Program-made: the position numbers and the translations under genes
The notes under the pieces: generated by a model
Databases searched by the model: none
The model's input: the letters and a program-made list of their open reading frames with translations, nothing else
What the model was told of the DNA's origin: nothing
Shown here: piece after piece, positions 1 to 15,808 of the stretch
Position numbering within the stretch: the stretch's first letter is position 1
Layout: each line of letters starts with the position of its first letter
Assembly: GCA_027006175.1 (NCBI GenBank)
Contig: JALTKS010000101.1
Location: 55,596 to 119,595, forward strand
Source: Gammaproteobacteria bacterium
GTDB taxonomy: Bacteria > Pseudomonadota > Gammaproteobacteria > AKS1
DNA length: 64,000 bases
Direction: 5' to 3'

Positions 1-483
1 TTCAATGGTTTGTCGAATCCACCAGGTTGCGTAAGTTGAAAAACGGAAACCACGTTCTGGATCAAATTTTTCAACTGCACGAATAAGACCAAGGTTGCCT
101 TCTTCGATTAAATCCAGCAGCGCAAGACCACGATTCATGTAACGACGGGCAATTTTAACCACCAGACGGAGATTACTCTCGATCATGCGCTTGCGACCGG
201 CTTCTTCACCGCGCTGCGCCATTCTGGCGTAGTGAACTTCTTCTTCTGCTGACAATAAGGGAGAGGCACCGATTTCACTCAGGTACAAACGGGTCGCATC
301 AGCTTCTGCGGGCCTGCCTTTGGCTTTTAGTTTATCGACGACTTTATGCTTTTCTGCCTTCACGGCTGAACTTGTATCAACTTCTGGCTCGGCTTCAATA
401 GGATCTACAATCATTTCACTGCCCTCCATTACGTCCGTCAACGCATCATCTGGTGCTTGCGAATTGGACTTCTTGTGCGGCAT
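1..483 (-). CDS. rpoS: RNA polymerase sigma factor RpoS, N-terminal 161 codons (continues beyond window start)
   Basis: Reverse-strand translation [13 protein letters not shown]...[26 protein letters not shown]...[33 protein letters not shown], sigma-70 region 1.2-2.4 signature; followed in synteny by nlpD-pcm-surE. Confidence 0.95.
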   Translation of the reverse strand, partial: MPHKKSNSQAPDDALTDVMEGSEMIVDPIEAEPEVDTSSAVKAEKHKVVDKLKAKGRPAEADATRLYLSEIGASPLLSAEEEVHYARMAQRGEEAGRKRMIESNLRLVVKIARRYMNRGLALLDLIEEGNLGLIRAVEKFDPERGFRFSTYATWWIRQTIE

Positions 484-644
484 GGCCTTATCTCCTTGAA
501 AACGACTAAATCTCTCGATTTAACCTTACATTCTCTGACATATGACTCAATTAACCCTGTCTCAGTTCCAACAGGATTCCGCTCGCTTATTGTTATCGTT
601 ATAGCTATCGGCTTTTTTTGCTAATACTGAATACCCGTTGCCAA

Positions 645-1463
645 TTATCGGCGCTTGGGCAGGTATCGAAGTGGATCAACAGGGTTTCCATCACTGCGTA
701 TCTCAAAATGCAATTTAACCCGATCCGTACCGCTTCTTCCCATTTCAGCAATGCGCTGACCTTGCTTCACTTGCTGTCCTTCCTTCACAAGTAACTTTCG
801 GTTATGCGCGTAAGCACTTAAAAACCTTTCATTATGTTGAACAATAATAAGCCTACCATAGCCCCTAAGTCCACTCCCACTGTAAACTATTTTTCCCGCC
901 GCCGATGCTTTTACCGCCTGACCTAGGCGACCTGCGATATCAACGCCCTTTTTAGTTGCCGATTTTCTTGAAAACTTATTTATAATCATACCTTTAGCAG
1001 GCCACTGCCAGTATATACGCCCTTTGACATACCCCTGATTAGATGCACTTTTCTTCGTCTTTTTGCTCGCTTTCTTATTCTTTTTCAGGCTCTTAGATGA
1101 TTTTTTTTGTGTAGATTTGTAAGTTTTTTTCCTAACCTGGGCTTTTTTTGACTTTGCAGAATGACTAACGTGATGTTTTTTACTCGATTTAAGACGAATT
1201 TTTTGCCCCACATAAATGGTGTAAGGCTTTCTAATACCATTCAACCGAGCTAATTTTCTGAAGTCTTTTCGATGTTGAAAGGCGATGGAATAAAGCGTTT
1301 CACCACGACGAACTTTGTGAAAGCTAACATTTCGAGGAGCCGTGCTTCGAGCATGCTTGGAAACGGGAGCAAGACCGCTTTGCCCACCACAACCAGACAG
1401 TAAAACAAGACTACTGCCAAGCAAAACCGCCAACAGTAATGAAAAAAGCCTAACCACGCCCAC
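645..1463 (-). CDS. nlpD: NlpD-like lipoprotein, LysM + M23 (LytM) domain
   Basis: Lipobox LLSGC, LysM motif ([16 protein letters not shown]), C-terminal LytM fold lacking the first catalytic His; adjacent to rpoS and pcm. Confidence 0.92.
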   Translation of the reverse strand: MGVVRLFSLLLAVLLGSSLVLLSGCGGQSGLAPVSKHARSTAPRNVSFHKVRRGETLYSIAFQHRKDFRKLARLNGIRKPYTIYVGQKIRLKSSKKHHVSHSAKSKKAQVRKKTYKSTQKKSSKSLKKNKKASKKTKKSASNQGYVKGRIYWQWPAKGMIINKFSRKSATKKGVDIAGRLGQAVKASAAGKIVYSGSGLRGYGRLIIVQHNERFLSAYAHNRKLLVKEGQQVKQGQRIAEMGRSGTDRVKLHFEIRSDGNPVDPLRYLPKRR

Positions 1464-2115
1464 CTAACAATGGTACGAAGCTAACAAGATCGAGATGTTG
1501 GGAATCAAATCCCTCTTCGGTGCGTGTAACAACGAGTAATTGCTGCTCGCCCTGTTGCGCCCCCACCGGAATCACTAATCTACCGCCTATTTTAAGCTGA
1601 TCAAAGAGCGGTTTTGGAACTTGTGACGGTGCCGCTGTAACAATAATCCCGTCATAGGGTGCATAATCCTCCCAACCCCAGTTTCCATCACTGTATTTAA
1701 GGCGAATATTTCTTAAGCCTAATTCCTGAAAACGTAATCGCGCCTGCTGTTGCAATGCTTCAATGCGCTCAACGCTATAAACACGTTTTACTAACCGTGA
1801 CAGAATAGCCGTTTGATAACCTGAGCCAGTACCAATCTCCATGACTTTTTCCAACGGCCCTGCTTCTAATAGCGCTTCTGTCATACGTGCAACAATATAG
1901 GGCTGTGAAATGGTTTGCCCTAGCCCAATTGGTAATGCGGTGTCTTCATAAGCGCGTGTTGCCATCGCTTCATCAACAAAGATATGCCGTGGTGTGCTAC
2001 GCATCACATCAAGAATGGCGTTATTATTAATTCCTTTTTCACGCAAACGCTCAATTAAGCGATCCCGTGTGCGCTGCGAGGTCATACCAATACCTTGATG
2101 GCGAAGCTCGTTCAC
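1450..2115 (-). CDS. pcm: Protein-L-isoaspartate O-methyltransferase
   Basis: [21 protein letters not shown] motif, [15 protein letters not shown]; synteny. Confidence 0.97.
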   Translation of the reverse strand: MNELRHQGIGMTSQRTRDRLIERLREKGINNNAILDVMRSTPRHIFVDEAMATRAYEDTALPIGLGQTISQPYIVARMTEALLEAGPLEKVMEIGTGSGYQTAILSRLVKRVYSVERIEALQQQARLRFQELGLRNIRLKYSDGNWGWEDYAPYDGIIVTAAPSQVPKPLFDQLKIGGRLVIPVGAQQGEQQLLVVTRTEEGFDSQHLDLVSFVPLLGGRG

Positions 2116-2864
2116 GCCTTCACACCCTCTAGCCAGTTTGCAACCACATCAAGCGACTCATAATGCGTCATGTCGATCTGTAAAGGGGTAACAGAGATGC
2201 TGTTATTCGCCACCGCATGAAAATCCGTGCCAGGACCTGCATCCTGTTTCTCACCGGGAGGACCTACCCAGAAAATAGGTTTACCTCGTGGATCTTTATC
2301 GCGGTAAACCGGCTCAGCCTTGTGACGATGCCCCAACCGCGTCGCAATAAAGCCCTTTATTTCAGCCCAGGGAAGATCGGGGACATTAATATTTAAAATC
2401 GTGTTGGCGGGCAATGGTTGCTGTGCCAATTGATCAATTATCACCTCTACGGCACGTGCAGCAGAGTCATAATGGCGTAGCGTTTCACCTGAAAGCGACA
2501 CGGCAATCGCCGGTAATCCCAAAAACCGCCCTTCTACCGCAGCAGCGACGGTTCCAGAATAAAGGACATCGTCACCCATATTTGCACCGGCATTTATCCC
2601 GGCAATGACCATATCCGGCTCTTCATCGAGCAAACCGGTGATGGCAAGGTGTACACAATCGGTGGGGGTACCTTCAACACTGATAAAGCCGTTATCTTTC
2701 TCCGTGGCGCGCAAGGGGCTGTCGAGAGTCAATGAGTTACTGGCACCGCTACGATTTCTATCTGGAGCGACCACGGTTAAATCTGCTTTATTTTTGAGAG
2801 CCTGGTGAAGACAGATAATCCCTTCTGCCTGATAACCATCGTCATTACTTAACAAAATACGCAT
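2112..2864 (-). CDS. surE: 5'/3'-nucleotidase SurE
   Basis: N-terminal [16 protein letters not shown] and [11 protein letters not shown] motifs; synteny. Confidence 0.97.
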   Translation of the reverse strand: MRILLSNDDGYQAEGIICLHQALKNKADLTVVAPDRNRSGASNSLTLDSPLRATEKDNGFISVEGTPTDCVHLAITGLLDEEPDMVIAGINAGANMGDDVLYSGTVAAAVEGRFLGLPAIAVSLSGETLRHYDSAARAVEVIIDQLAQQPLPANTILNINVPDLPWAEIKGFIATRLGHRHKAEPVYRDKDPRGKPIFWVGPPGEKQDAGPGTDFHAVANNSISVTPLQIDMTHYESLDVVANWLEGVKA

Positions 2865-2932
2865 ATGCCCAGAATAACAGAAAATACTTATGCTAACATT
2901 ATCATCAATTTGAGCATGCTTTAATAAAGAAT

Positions 2933-3475
2933 ATGGCTGATAAACCTAAAATATCGGATGCCGACAAGGCCTTGTTCCGTGAACAAACCACAGGGGCACG
3001 TAAACTTCAGGATGACAAAGTCCATCATGCCAAAAAACCGGTTAAACCTATCCCTGCTCAGCGTATCGCGGATGATCGTCAGGTGCTTGATGACATGTTC
3101 TCGGACGAAAGTTATGCCGAGGATGTTGAAACCGGTGAAGAGTTACTCTTTGTTCGTGAAGGCTTGCAGCAGCAACTGATTAAAAAATTACGTCGCGGTC
3201 AACTCAGTGTCACCGCAGAACTGGATTTACATGGTTATATTGTTCCTGAAGCCCGAATTGCCTTAACCGAGTTTTTAAAAGATTGTCGCCGTCATGGTGA
3301 TCGCTGTGTGCGAATTGTGCATGGTAAGGGGCATGGTTCACGGCAAAAGTTACCGGTTCTCAAAAACAAAGTGAATGCCTGGTTGCAACAACGAGATGAA
3401 ATACTGGCATTTTGTTCAGCGCGCCCTGCCGATGGGGGAACCGGTGCAGTTTATGTCTTGTTAAAACGGTTGTAA
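2933..3475 (+). CDS. Smr domain endonuclease-like protein
   Basis: C-terminal Smr motifs [13 protein letters not shown] and [11 protein letters not shown]. Confidence 0.9.
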   Translation: MADKPKISDADKALFREQTTGARKLQDDKVHHAKKPVKPIPAQRIADDRQVLDDMFSDESYAEDVETGEELLFVREGLQQQLIKKLRRGQLSVTAELDLHGYIVPEARIALTEFLKDCRRHGDRCVRIVHGKGHGSRQKLPVLKNKVNAWLQQRDEILAFCSARPADGGTGAVYVLLKRL

Positions 3476-4515
3476 TCACTCGCATCAAATAACTCACGAA
3501 TGACCGAGGTTGCGTAGCACCCTGCCGGCAAACCAAAACGGCATTTAACGCCGTTGTCATTTTCCTCAAGACTAAAATCGCTCGGCACTAATCGCAGTTC
3601 ACGGCGTTCCATTTTTAAACCGGCTTTCTCGAGCCCTGCACACCACTCTGGAAACGCTACAGGCAATTGCTCTTCCAGCTGCTTTACTTCATGCGCTACG
3701 GGTAGTTCTCCTTGACCCCATAATGGTGCCGTAGGATGAATTTCACCGGATGCTAAACGCTGTGCCAGTTCATCATTAAGTTCTTCGACTGGAAAAAAAC
3801 CGCGACGCCCCGTTCGCAAACAGATGTCACCGACTTGTAGTGTATTCCAGTTACCAACCTTAACGCGCTCGGCCAAAATATAATTAAACAATAATGAGCG
3901 TGCTGTTGATAAATAGAGCGATCGCTGATGGCGTTTAATGCGCCGATCACCTTCAAACATGGCTTTGGCTTTGTTTAAATTAGCACCGGCATGGCCAAAA
4001 CGTTGGCTAGCAAAAAAATTAGGTACACCGTATTGTTTGATTGCGTTAGCACGTTGCATGAGTGCTTCGCTATCAACATCAATGTCTCTAATCTGTATCG
4101 TGAAACGATTTCCTAACAATGTGCCACGACGCAATTTCCGTGAGTGACGCTTTACCTCGATGATTTCAATTTCATCAGAAGCCAAGGCTTGCCAATCAGG
4201 TTCTTCTGTTGTGGGAAGGTGAACGCTAAACCATTGTGTCGTCAGTGCATGGCGATCTTTCATACCGGCATAACTCACTGCCATTGATTTAACGCCCGCC
4301 AGTTTTTGCAACTGCTTGGCGACAAAGTCCGTATTGGTATGGCGCTTACGGATCTTTAACCACACATGCTCACCTTCGCCATCCGGTTCAAGCAACGGAA
4401 TTTCATCCACAATATAATCTTCAGCATGTTCCCGCAGTATTCCCTTCGCAACAGGACCACCATGGGCATAAGGTGTTTGTAATGCAATGACGAGGCATTG
4501 CTCAAGAGTTTTCAT
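3451..4515 (-). CDS. truD: tRNA pseudouridine(13) synthase TruD
   Basis: YAGMKDRHALTTQWFS, NFFASQRFGHAGANL motifs; next to ispF. Confidence 0.97.
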   Translation of the reverse strand: MKTLEQCLVIALQTPYAHGGPVAKGILREHAEDYIVDEIPLLEPDGEGEHVWLKIRKRHTNTDFVAKQLQKLAGVKSMAVSYAGMKDRHALTTQWFSVHLPTTEEPDWQALASDEIEIIEVKRHSRKLRRGTLLGNRFTIQIRDIDVDSEALMQRANAIKQYGVPNFFASQRFGHAGANLNKAKAMFEGDRRIKRHQRSLYLSTARSLLFNYILAERVKVGNWNTLQVGDICLRTGRRGFFPVEELNDELAQRLASGEIHPTAPLWGQGELPVAHEVKQLEEQLPVAFPEWCAGLEKAGLKMERRELRLVPSDFSLEENDNGVKCRFGLPAGCYATSVIRELFDASDYNRFNKT

Positions 4516-4527
4516 TGGAAGGACTTT

Positions 4528-4995
4528 TTAATCAAGCAAGACAACAGCAGTGGCAGCGATACCTTCGCCTCGCCCGGTAAAACCCAGCTTTTCCGTTGTG
4601 GTTGCTTTGACATTAATATCATCAAGTTCAAGCTTACAATCGCTGGCGATATTTTTACGCATATCGATAATGTAGCTAGCAAGCCTGGGGGCTTGTGCAA
4701 TAACAGTGCAGTCGATATTCACAATACTTAGGTTCTTATCAATCAACAGTGCCATCACATCGCGTAATAACTGTCGGCTATCGGCACCCGCATAGGCCGG
4801 ATCGGTATCAGGAAAATGTTGACCAATGTCACCAAGCGCCGCCGCACCGAGTAATGCATCGCAAATGGCATGTAGTAAGACATCTGCATCAGAATGACCG
4901 GCAAGACCTTTGTCATGGGGAATCGTGACACCACCCAGGATAAGCGGTCGCCCTTCTGTAAAGGCATGAACATCAAGACCTTGACCAATTCGCAT
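4528..4995 (-). CDS. ispF: 2-C-methyl-D-erythritol 2,4-cyclodiphosphate synthase
   Basis: [38 protein letters not shown]. Confidence 0.98.
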   Translation of the reverse strand: MRIGQGLDVHAFTEGRPLILGGVTIPHDKGLAGHSDADVLLHAICDALLGAAALGDIGQHFPDTDPAYAGADSRQLLRDVMALLIDKNLSIVNIDCTVIAQAPRLASYIIDMRKNIASDCKLELDDINVKATTTEKLGFTGRGEGIAATAVVLLD

Positions 4996-4997
4996 GG

Positions 4998-5702
4998 CTA
5001 TTTCCTTTGACTTAAATAAAATTCAGCTAACGCCAAATCTTCAGGTCGGGTTATTTTAATATTATCAGCACTGCCTTCGAGCATCAGCGGCGCATAACCC
5101 GCGTGTTCAATGGCAGAGGCATCATCAGTGACCAGATAACCATCATTCAAGGCATTGTTGAGTGCCTCTTTTAACATACCATAGCGAAACATTTGCGGTG
5201 TCAGTGCGCGCCAGAGATATTCTCGATCAACTGTTTGTTCAACCACATTAACCGGATCGATTTTTTTAATTGTGTCATGAACAGGCGCACCGAGTAAGCC
5301 ACCCACAGGGTGTGTTGCCATGGTAATTAATAGTTTATCAAGATCATCTTTCTGTAAGCAGGGTCGCGCGGCATCATGCACCAGCACCCAGTCCTGCTCA
5401 TCGGCAAACTCTTGCAGTCCGTCCATCGCATTCAATACAGAATGACAACGTTCATCGCCACCTTTAACGGTCATAACAGGCCGATCTGTTTTGAAATGTA
5501 AATCAGGCCAGTAGTGATCGTGTTCAGCAAGTACTACAACCACGCCACTAATACGTGGATGATGAATAAAACAGTCGAGTGTTTTTTCTAACACCGTTTT
5601 ACCATTCAGTTTGAGATATTGCTTGGGACAATCGGCATTCATTCTGGCGCCGATACCCGCTGCAGGAATAATGACCCAGAATTTTTGTTCAACAACCGTC
5701 AT
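4998..5702 (-). CDS. ispD: 2-C-methyl-D-erythritol 4-phosphate cytidylyltransferase
   Basis: [30 protein letters not shown]. Confidence 0.97.
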   Translation of the reverse strand: MTVVEQKFWVIIPAAGIGARMNADCPKQYLKLNGKTVLEKTLDCFIHHPRISGVVVVLAEHDHYWPDLHFKTDRPVMTVKGGDERCHSVLNAMDGLQEFADEQDWVLVHDAARPCLQKDDLDKLLITMATHPVGGLLGAPVHDTIKKIDPVNVVEQTVDREYLWRALTPQMFRYGMLKEALNNALNDGYLVTDDASAIEHAGYAPLMLEGSADNIKITRPEDLALAEFYLSQRK

Positions 5703-5989
5703 TTTGTTTCCGGTTTTTCTTGATCGATGACTTGAAAGAAGGTTTCGTCTTTTTTGATCATACCCAATTCATTACGGGCACGTTCTTCGATAGCGCCAAG
5801 ACCTTGTTTAAAATCCCTGACTTCGGCTTCAAGGGCGGCATTGCGCTCACTAAGTTGTTTGTTCTCAGCTTGTTGCTTTTCTATTTGCTGCTTAAGCTGA
5901 TGAACTTCAGCAAGACTCCCCTCACCTACCCACAGACTAAGTTGTAGGGTAATGAATAAAACAAGTAAACCCGCTAATAGCCATTTCAT
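5699..5989 (-). CDS. ftsB: Cell division protein FtsB
   Basis: Single TM + coiled coil, ERARNELGMIKKDETFFQVI; ispD neighbour. Confidence 0.95.
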   Translation of the reverse strand: MKWLLAGLLVLFITLQLSLWVGEGSLAEVHQLKQQIEKQQAENKQLSERNAALEAEVRDFKQGLGAIEERARNELGMIKKDETFFQVIDQEKPETK

Positions 5990-6016
5990 ACTTGTTGGGG
6001 AGTCCGCTTCTCACAA

Positions 6017-7321
<1,305 letters not shown>

Positions 7322-7359
7322 TTAAAATTAAAATAAAGTTAAATAATACTCGTTCAATG

Positions 7360-9839
<2,480 letters not shown>

Positions 9840-9982
9840 TTAATTGGAAATCCCGTCGAAATTATTGAGCAAAAATTGCATTGCTGGACGGGATTACATG
9901 TTACCAGCACCCCCGTGAATACTCAATGAGCACAAGCCTTTCCAGGCATAATAAATCCAGAATCAGTCGCTTGCAGTGATAT

Positions 9983-11314
9983 TTAGTGATTGGGCTGCCA
10001 ATCGAGTTCAAAACCGGTCATTTCGCCTGACGCAACGAAGGGTTCACAGATACACAGCCCCGGAATAGCCGCCAACTCATCATTCACATAGACCAACGGG
10101 GTTCGATTGCGTTGCCAGGGTGGAATGCCGGCTTCCTGAAACAGCTTTTTGAGGCTGGTATGGCTGTTTTTCCCCGCAGGCTGGCATCGTTCACCGCCAC
10201 GGCGGTATTTAAGGCTTGTTTGTCCTTGTAAGAACACCCCACGCCCTTTTACCGAGTGTGACAATAGCGTCCCTGATGATGCTGGTAACACGAACCTCTC
10301 CCCGGGTTGCCAATCCAGACTCAAATTAGCATCGAGCTCAAGCAAGGGGTTCATGGCATAAAGGCGATCGCGATAACGTCGTACTTCACAGCCCTGCCAT
10401 GACACACAGGGATTTCGGTCTTCTGCAGCATGAATCACATCATGCTGAAGCTGGGCAAGTTTCTTTGCTGAAGGTGGTCGCATGCCAAGATGCTCAAGCC
10501 AATACCGCAATACATTTCTTTGTCGTGCAAGAGACAGACTGAGCAAGCCTGTGATCACAAGGGTACCGTTTGAATCTATCAGTGTTTCACTATCTTGTTC
10601 CGCTAACTCAGCCAATAATTGCTGTGCCTCGGCTTGTTGAGATGCCACCCGTAATACGGTGCTATCCAATGAAGGCCAGCGTTCACGCAGTAATGGTAAA
10701 ACATCATTACGCAATAAATTACGGTCAAAACGGGTTTCTTGATTGGATGGATCATCAATCCATTGCAAGCCTTGCTGTTGTGCATAATTTTGCAATGCCA
10801 TATAAGGGATATTTAATAACGGACGATATAAATGACCTTGTCCTAACTCGCTCAATTCAGGCATGGCAGATAAACCACGTGTCCCTGCCCCACGTAACAA
10901 CTGTAAAAAAACAGTTTCACTTTGATCGCGCTGGTGTTGTGCCGTTAGCATCACTTCTTTATGAGAAATTAATGATGCCAAGGCATCATATCGTGCCTTA
11001 CGCGCCGCCGCTTCAGGACTTTCGCCTTTTGCCGCCTCAGCATCCACATGCAGAACCGTTAAGGGAATATCAAGCTGCTGACAGATGCTTTCACAATGCG
11101 CTGCCCAGTTGTGTGAGGATGATTGCAAACCATGTTCAACATAGACCGCCTTAATTTGCGTATCGATCGTATCTCGACATTGGGCAATGGCATGCAGTAA
11201 AACATGAGAGTCCATACCACCACTGAAGGCAACCCAGTAACATGATGGCTGAGCGCTTAAACGCAAACTACATGAGCGAAGCGCATCATGCAGTTGCTGA
11301 GATGAAAAAGACAT
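9983..11314 (-). CDS. tilS: tRNA(Ile)-lysidine synthetase
   Basis: VAFSGGMDSHVLLHA PP-loop, NLLRNDVLPLLRERWP. Confidence 0.96.
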   Translation of the reverse strand: MSFSSQQLHDALRSCSLRLSAQPSCYWVAFSGGMDSHVLLHAIAQCRDTIDTQIKAVYVEHGLQSSSHNWAAHCESICQQLDIPLTVLHVDAEAAKGESPEAAARKARYDALASLISHKEVMLTAQHQRDQSETVFLQLLRGAGTRGLSAMPELSELGQGHLYRPLLNIPYMALQNYAQQQGLQWIDDPSNQETRFDRNLLRNDVLPLLRERWPSLDSTVLRVASQQAEAQQLLAELAEQDSETLIDSNGTLVITGLLSLSLARQRNVLRYWLEHLGMRPPSAKKLAQLQHDVIHAAEDRNPCVSWQGCEVRRYRDRLYAMNPLLELDANLSLDWQPGERFVLPASSGTLLSHSVKGRGVFLQGQTSLKYRRGGERCQPAGKNSHTSLKKLFQEAGIPPWQRNRTPLVYVNDELAAIPGLCICEPFVASGEMTGFELDWQPNH

Positions 11315-11323
11315 GAGCGTGTC

Positions 11324-12283
11324 TTATTGTTCCTGATAATTACCGATGCTTGATAGACGTTCGTAACGTTGCTCCAACAAACGATCAATTGGCGTACGTG
11401 CCATCGCATCGAGCGATTCAATAAGTGAGTGTTTGAGGGTTCGCGCCATGGTATCCATGTCACGATGAGCACCGCCTAACGGTTCAGGAATAATGGAATC
11501 GATTAATTCCAGTTCTTTTAAACGTTCAGCAGTGATACCCATAGCTTCCGCTGCATCAGAGGCTTTTTCTGCACTCTTCCATAAAATGGAAGCACAGCCT
11601 TCTGGCGAGATCACCGAGTACGTGCTGTACTGCAACATGTTCAAGCGATCACCAACACCAATAGCAAGTGCGCCACCTGAACCACCTTCACCGATCACGG
11701 TACAAATAATCGGTGTCTTTAAGTCGGCAAGTACAAACAGGTTACGTGCAATCGCTTCACTTTGACCGCGTTCTTCCGCACCGATTCCAGGATATGCGCC
11801 GGGAGTATCAATAAATGTTAAAACTGGCAATGAAAAACGTTCTGCCATTTGCATTAAACGCAGCGCTTTACGATAACCTTCTGGTCGAGGCATTCCAAAG
11901 TTACGTTTAATCTTTTCTTTGGTGTCACGTCCTTTTTGCTGACCAATCACCATCACAGGTCGATCATCAATACGCGCAATCCCCCCCACAATGGCATGGT
12001 CATCTGCGTAGGCACGATCACCATGCAGTTCTTCAAAGTCATCAAAGATACGTTCAATATAATCCAAGGTATAAGGGCGTTGAGGATGACGAGCGAGTTG
12101 AGAAACCTGCCAGGCATCAAGACCACTAAAAATAGATTCTGTCAGCGTTCGACTCTTCTCTTGCAGGCGCTGGATTTCATCACTGATATTAATTTCAGTG
12201 TCATCCCCTACATAGCGAAGCTCTTCGATTTTAGCTTCAAGTTCAGCGATAGGCTGTTCAAATTCAAGAAAATTCATGTCCAT
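11324..12283 (-). CDS. accA: Acetyl-CoA carboxylase carboxyltransferase subunit alpha
   Basis: [58 protein letters not shown]. Confidence 0.99.
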   Translation of the reverse strand: MDMNFLEFEQPIAELEAKIEELRYVGDDTEINISDEIQRLQEKSRTLTESIFSGLDAWQVSQLARHPQRPYTLDYIERIFDDFEELHGDRAYADDHAIVGGIARIDDRPVMVIGQQKGRDTKEKIKRNFGMPRPEGYRKALRLMQMAERFSLPVLTFIDTPGAYPGIGAEERGQSEAIARNLFVLADLKTPIICTVIGEGGSGGALAIGVGDRLNMLQYSTYSVISPEGCASILWKSAEKASDAAEAMGITAERLKELELIDSIIPEPLGGAHRDMDTMARTLKHSLIESLDAMARTPIDRLLEQRYERLSSIGNYQEQ

Positions 12284-12340
12284 AACTATAAAATACCGGA
12301 TCTTGGCGTAAAGGGCAAAATACGCCGCGCTTAATAATGT

Positions 12341-15300
12341 TTAATAAAGAAGCTCAACCTGCTCGTTACCCGCTAATTTTCGTAGCTGCAGTAAGCATTC
12401 ATCCGTTGGGTGAATGCGCCATTCTTCACCCAAAAGCAGTCGAGTTGATAAATCGGCACGCTGATAATCTATGCATACAGGGCATTGACCGTTCTTGAAT
12501 GGCGATAATACCTGCTCCAGGGACTCAACAAAGCCATTTTCTGCCTTTTCAGCCGGAATACGTATCAGCAGTTGCCGTGAATAATTTTCTCTTGCTTGAT
12601 CAATATCATAGATCTGCGTAGCGCGTAACCGCAAGCCACCACTGTAATCGTCTTCCGCAACAGGGCCTTTAATCACCAACAGGCGATCTTTGCCAATCAG
12701 ATCCTGAAATTGTGCATAAACTTCAGTGAATGCCGCCACTTCCAGTCGTCCACTGCGATCATCCAGTGTTAAGAAACCGATCTTACCACCGCTCTTGGTG
12801 TTACGTGTTTGAATCGCGACCACTAGGCCTGCAACCGTTTGTTCCTGCTTATTTCGCGACGGTTGAATATCCGCCAAACGCGTGGAGATAAACCGACTGA
12901 GTTCTTTTTCATACTGAGTAATAGGATGCCCGGTTAAATAGAGACCCAATGTTTCTTTCTCAAATTCGAGACGGTCTTTTTCGGTCCAGTCTTCTTGCTC
13001 ATCAAATGAAACAACCTGTTCGTGTTCGACGGCTCCACCAAACATATCATCTTGACCGCGAGCTTGATCTTTAAGATATTGCTCTGCGCTTTTTAATGCT
13101 AAGCCTAACGATGCCATCAGTGTTGCGCGATTTGGACCTAGTCCATCTAAAGCTCCTGCACGGATCAATGCTTCTAATACACGACGATTTAATTTACGTG
13201 CATCAACGCGTCGGCAAAAATCAAACACATCGGTAAACAAACCATTTTCAGTACGCTCGGCAATCACGCTTTCTAATGCACCTTCACCAACCCCTTTGAT
13301 CGCACCCAGTCCATAAAATACTTCATCCTCACCGTTCGACTTAAACATGTAGTCACATGTATTGACGTTAGGTGGGAGTACTTTTAATTTCATGGTGCGG
13401 CACTCATCAATCAAGGTAACAACTTTATCCGTGTTATCCATATCAGATGAAAGTACGGCTGCCATGAAGGCCGCGGGATAATGTGCTTTAAGCCATGCGG
13501 TTTGATATGAAACCAGGGCATAAGCTGCCGAGTGTGATTTGTTAAAACCATAACCGGCGAATTTTTCCATCAAATCAAAAAGATCACCGGCTTTTTTCTC
13601 ATCAAAGCCCAGCTCTTTTGCGCCTGACATAAAAATACTGCGTTGCTTCGCCATTTCTTCCGGTTTTTTCTTACCCATGGCGCGACGTAATAAATCCGCA
13701 CCACCCAGAGAATAGTTACCAATGATTTGGGAAATCTGCATCACCTGTTCTTGATAAACGATGACACCGTAGGTCGGTCCAAGTACCTCTTCTAATTCAG
13801 CAAACGGGTATTCAACTTTTGCACCATGCTTACGACTGATAAAATCTTCAACCATACCCGACTCAAGTGGACCCGGTCGAAATAAGGCAACCAGTGCAAT
13901 AATTTCTTCAAAATTATCCGGCTTGAGGTTTTTAATCAGTTCTTTCATACCGCGTGATTCCAACTGGAATACTGCGGTGGTTTCACACCGTTTAAGCAGT
14001 GCAAAAGTTTCTGGATCATCGGTAGTAAGTTGTTCTAACACCAACAATGGTTCACCGGCACGTTCACGATCTCGGTTAATCGTTTTAACCGCCCAATCAA
14101 TAATCGTTAAAGTACGCAATCCCAGGAAATCGAACTTAACCAAACCAATTGATTCAACATCATCTTTATCAAGTTGCGAAACAATACTATCAGAGCCTTG
14201 TTCACAATAGAGCGGCAAGAAATCAGTTAGGGCCGTTGGCGCAATCACCACACCACCGGCATGTTTACCCGCATTTTTAGTTATACCCTCGAGAGATAAC
14301 GCTAATTCAATTAAGCCATGCACTTCATCATCTTGTTCATAGCGCCGGCGTAATTCTTCTTCCTGCTCCAGTGCTTTGGTTAATGTAATGCCGATTTCAA
14401 AAGGAATCAGTTTCGCAATCTGATCAACAAATCCGTATGGATGCCCGAGTGCACGCCCTGCATCACGAATAACTGCTTTGGCTGCCATAGTGCCATAGGT
14501 AATGATTTGTGAGACTTTATCGCGACCATAAGTACGCGCAACATAATCAATCACACGATCACGCCCATCCATACAGAAATCAACATCGAAATCAGGCATA
14601 GAGACACGTTCAGGATTAAGAAAACGCTCAAATAGTAAATCGTATTCAATGGGATCAAGATCGGTGATAAAAAGCGCATAAGCCACAATTGAACCCGCAC
14701 CTGAACCACGACCTGGGCCAACAGGTACATCATTGTTCTTTGCCCATTTAATAAAATCAGCAACAATCAAGAAGTAACCGGGGAAGCCCATGGTGATAAT
14801 AACGCCTAGCTCTACCTTTAGGCGTTCGAAATATTCTGCGCGTTTCTCGTCAGTGAATTTACCTTTAACGATTTCAAGTTGCTCAATACGTTTTTCCAGG
14901 CCCTTCTCAGATTCCAGTGTGAGGAACTGATTAATATCAAGACCTTCTGGTACGGGGAAGTCAGGCAGGAAGTAAGTACCTAATTTAAGTTCAATATTAC
15001 AACGTTTGGCAATCAGAACACTGTTTTCTATCGCCTCAGGAATATCCGCAAACAACTCACACATTTCTTCTGAACTGCGAAGGTATTGCTGATTACTGTA
15101 TAAGTGTGGGCGTCTTGAATCATTTAAGGCACGCCCATCATGAATACAAACACGTGCTTCATGTGCTTCAAAATCATCTTTTTTAATAAAGCGCACATCA
15201 TTGGTTGCGACAACGGGGATATCATTATCTGCCGCTAACTGAACAGATGCATGCAGATAACGTTCTTCATGCTCACGCCCGGTTCGCTGTAATTCAAGAT

Positions 15301-15796
15301 AAAAACGATCTGGAAAGAGTTCAGCCCACCCTGCTAACAATTGAGTGGCTTGAGTCACATCGCCACCAAGTAAAGCCTGACCAATGTCGCCACTACGCCC
15401 TGCTGACAAGGCAATCAACCCCTCGGTACTGCCTTCTAACCACTGTTTTTCAATCATGGGAATACCACGATGTTGCCCTTCCAAATAGCTACGCGTAATC
15501 AAACGATTTATGTTTAAGTAACCATCATGGTTCTGGCAAAGTAAAACAATACGCGAGGGAGGAACACGCTCACTGTCTGGATGAATAAGCATCTCGACAC
15601 CGATCAGTGGTTTGATGCCGGCGGAAATAGCAGCACGATAAAATTTCACCATCGCAAACAGATTAGATTGATCGGTCAACGCCACCGCTGGCATGCCTGC
15701 TTCCGCAACGGATTTCATGAGTGGTTTAATGCGCACCAGGCCATCCACCAAAGAAAATTCAGTGTGAAGGTGTAGATGTACAAAATCTTGTGACAT
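12341..15796 (-). CDS. dnaE: DNA polymerase III subunit alpha
   Basis: 1151 aa; PHP LHLHTEFSLVDG, VGPGRGSGAGSIVAY, PDFDVDFCMDGRD. Confidence 0.99.
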   Translation of the reverse strand: MSQDFVHLHLHTEFSLVDGLVRIKPLMKSVAEAGMPAVALTDQSNLFAMVKFYRAAISAGIKPLIGVEMLIHPDSERVPPSRIVLLCQNHDGYLNINRLITRSYLEGQHRGIPMIEKQWLEGSTEGLIALSAGRSGDIGQALLGGDVTQATQLLAGWAELFPDRFYLELQRTGREHEERYLHASVQLAADNDIPVVATNDVRFIKKDDFEAHEARVCIHDGRALNDSRRPHLYSNQQYLRSSEEMCELFADIPEAIENSVLIAKRCNIELKLGTYFLPDFPVPEGLDINQFLTLESEKGLEKRIEQLEIVKGKFTDEKRAEYFERLKVELGVIITMGFPGYFLIVADFIKWAKNNDVPVGPGRGSGAGSIVAYALFITDLDPIEYDLLFERFLNPERVSMPDFDVDFCMDGRDRVIDYVARTYGRDKVSQIITYGTMAAKAVIRDAGRALGHPYGFVDQIAKLIPFEIGITLTKALEQEEELRRRYEQDDEVHGLIELALSLEGITKNAGKHAGGVVIAPTALTDFLPLYCEQGSDSIVSQLDKDDVESIGLVKFDFLGLRTLTIIDWAVKTINRDRERAGEPLLVLEQLTTDDPETFALLKRCETTAVFQLESRGMKELIKNLKPDNFEEIIALVALFRPGPLESGMVEDFISRKHGAKVEYPFAELEEVLGPTYGVIVYQEQVMQISQIIGNYSLGGADLLRRAMGKKKPEEMAKQRSIFMSGAKELGFDEKKAGDLFDLMEKFAGYGFNKSHSAAYALVSYQTAWLKAHYPAAFMAAVLSSDMDNTDKVVTLIDECRTMKLKVLPPNVNTCDYMFKSNGEDEVFYGLGAIKGVGEGALESVIAERTENGLFTDVFDFCRRVDARKLNRRVLEALIRAGALDGLGPNRATLMASLGLALKSAEQYLKDQARGQDDMFGGAVEHEQVVSFDEQEDWTEKDRLEFEKETLGLYLTGHPITQYEKELSRFISTRLADIQPSRNKQEQTVAGLVVAIQTRNTKSGGKIGFLTLDDRSGRLEVAAFTEVYAQFQDLIGKDRLLVIKGPVAEDDYSGGLRLRATQIYDIDQARENYSRQLLIRIPAEKAENGFVESLEQVLSPFKNGQCPVCIDYQRADLSTRLLLGEEWRIHPTDECLLQLRKLAGNEQVELLY

Positions 15797-15808
15797 TAAA
15801 TTATTAAC

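Noticed and set aside
10570-11154. 194-aa plus-strand ORF
   Set aside because: Lies fully antisense to tilS; composition typical of a shadow ORF.
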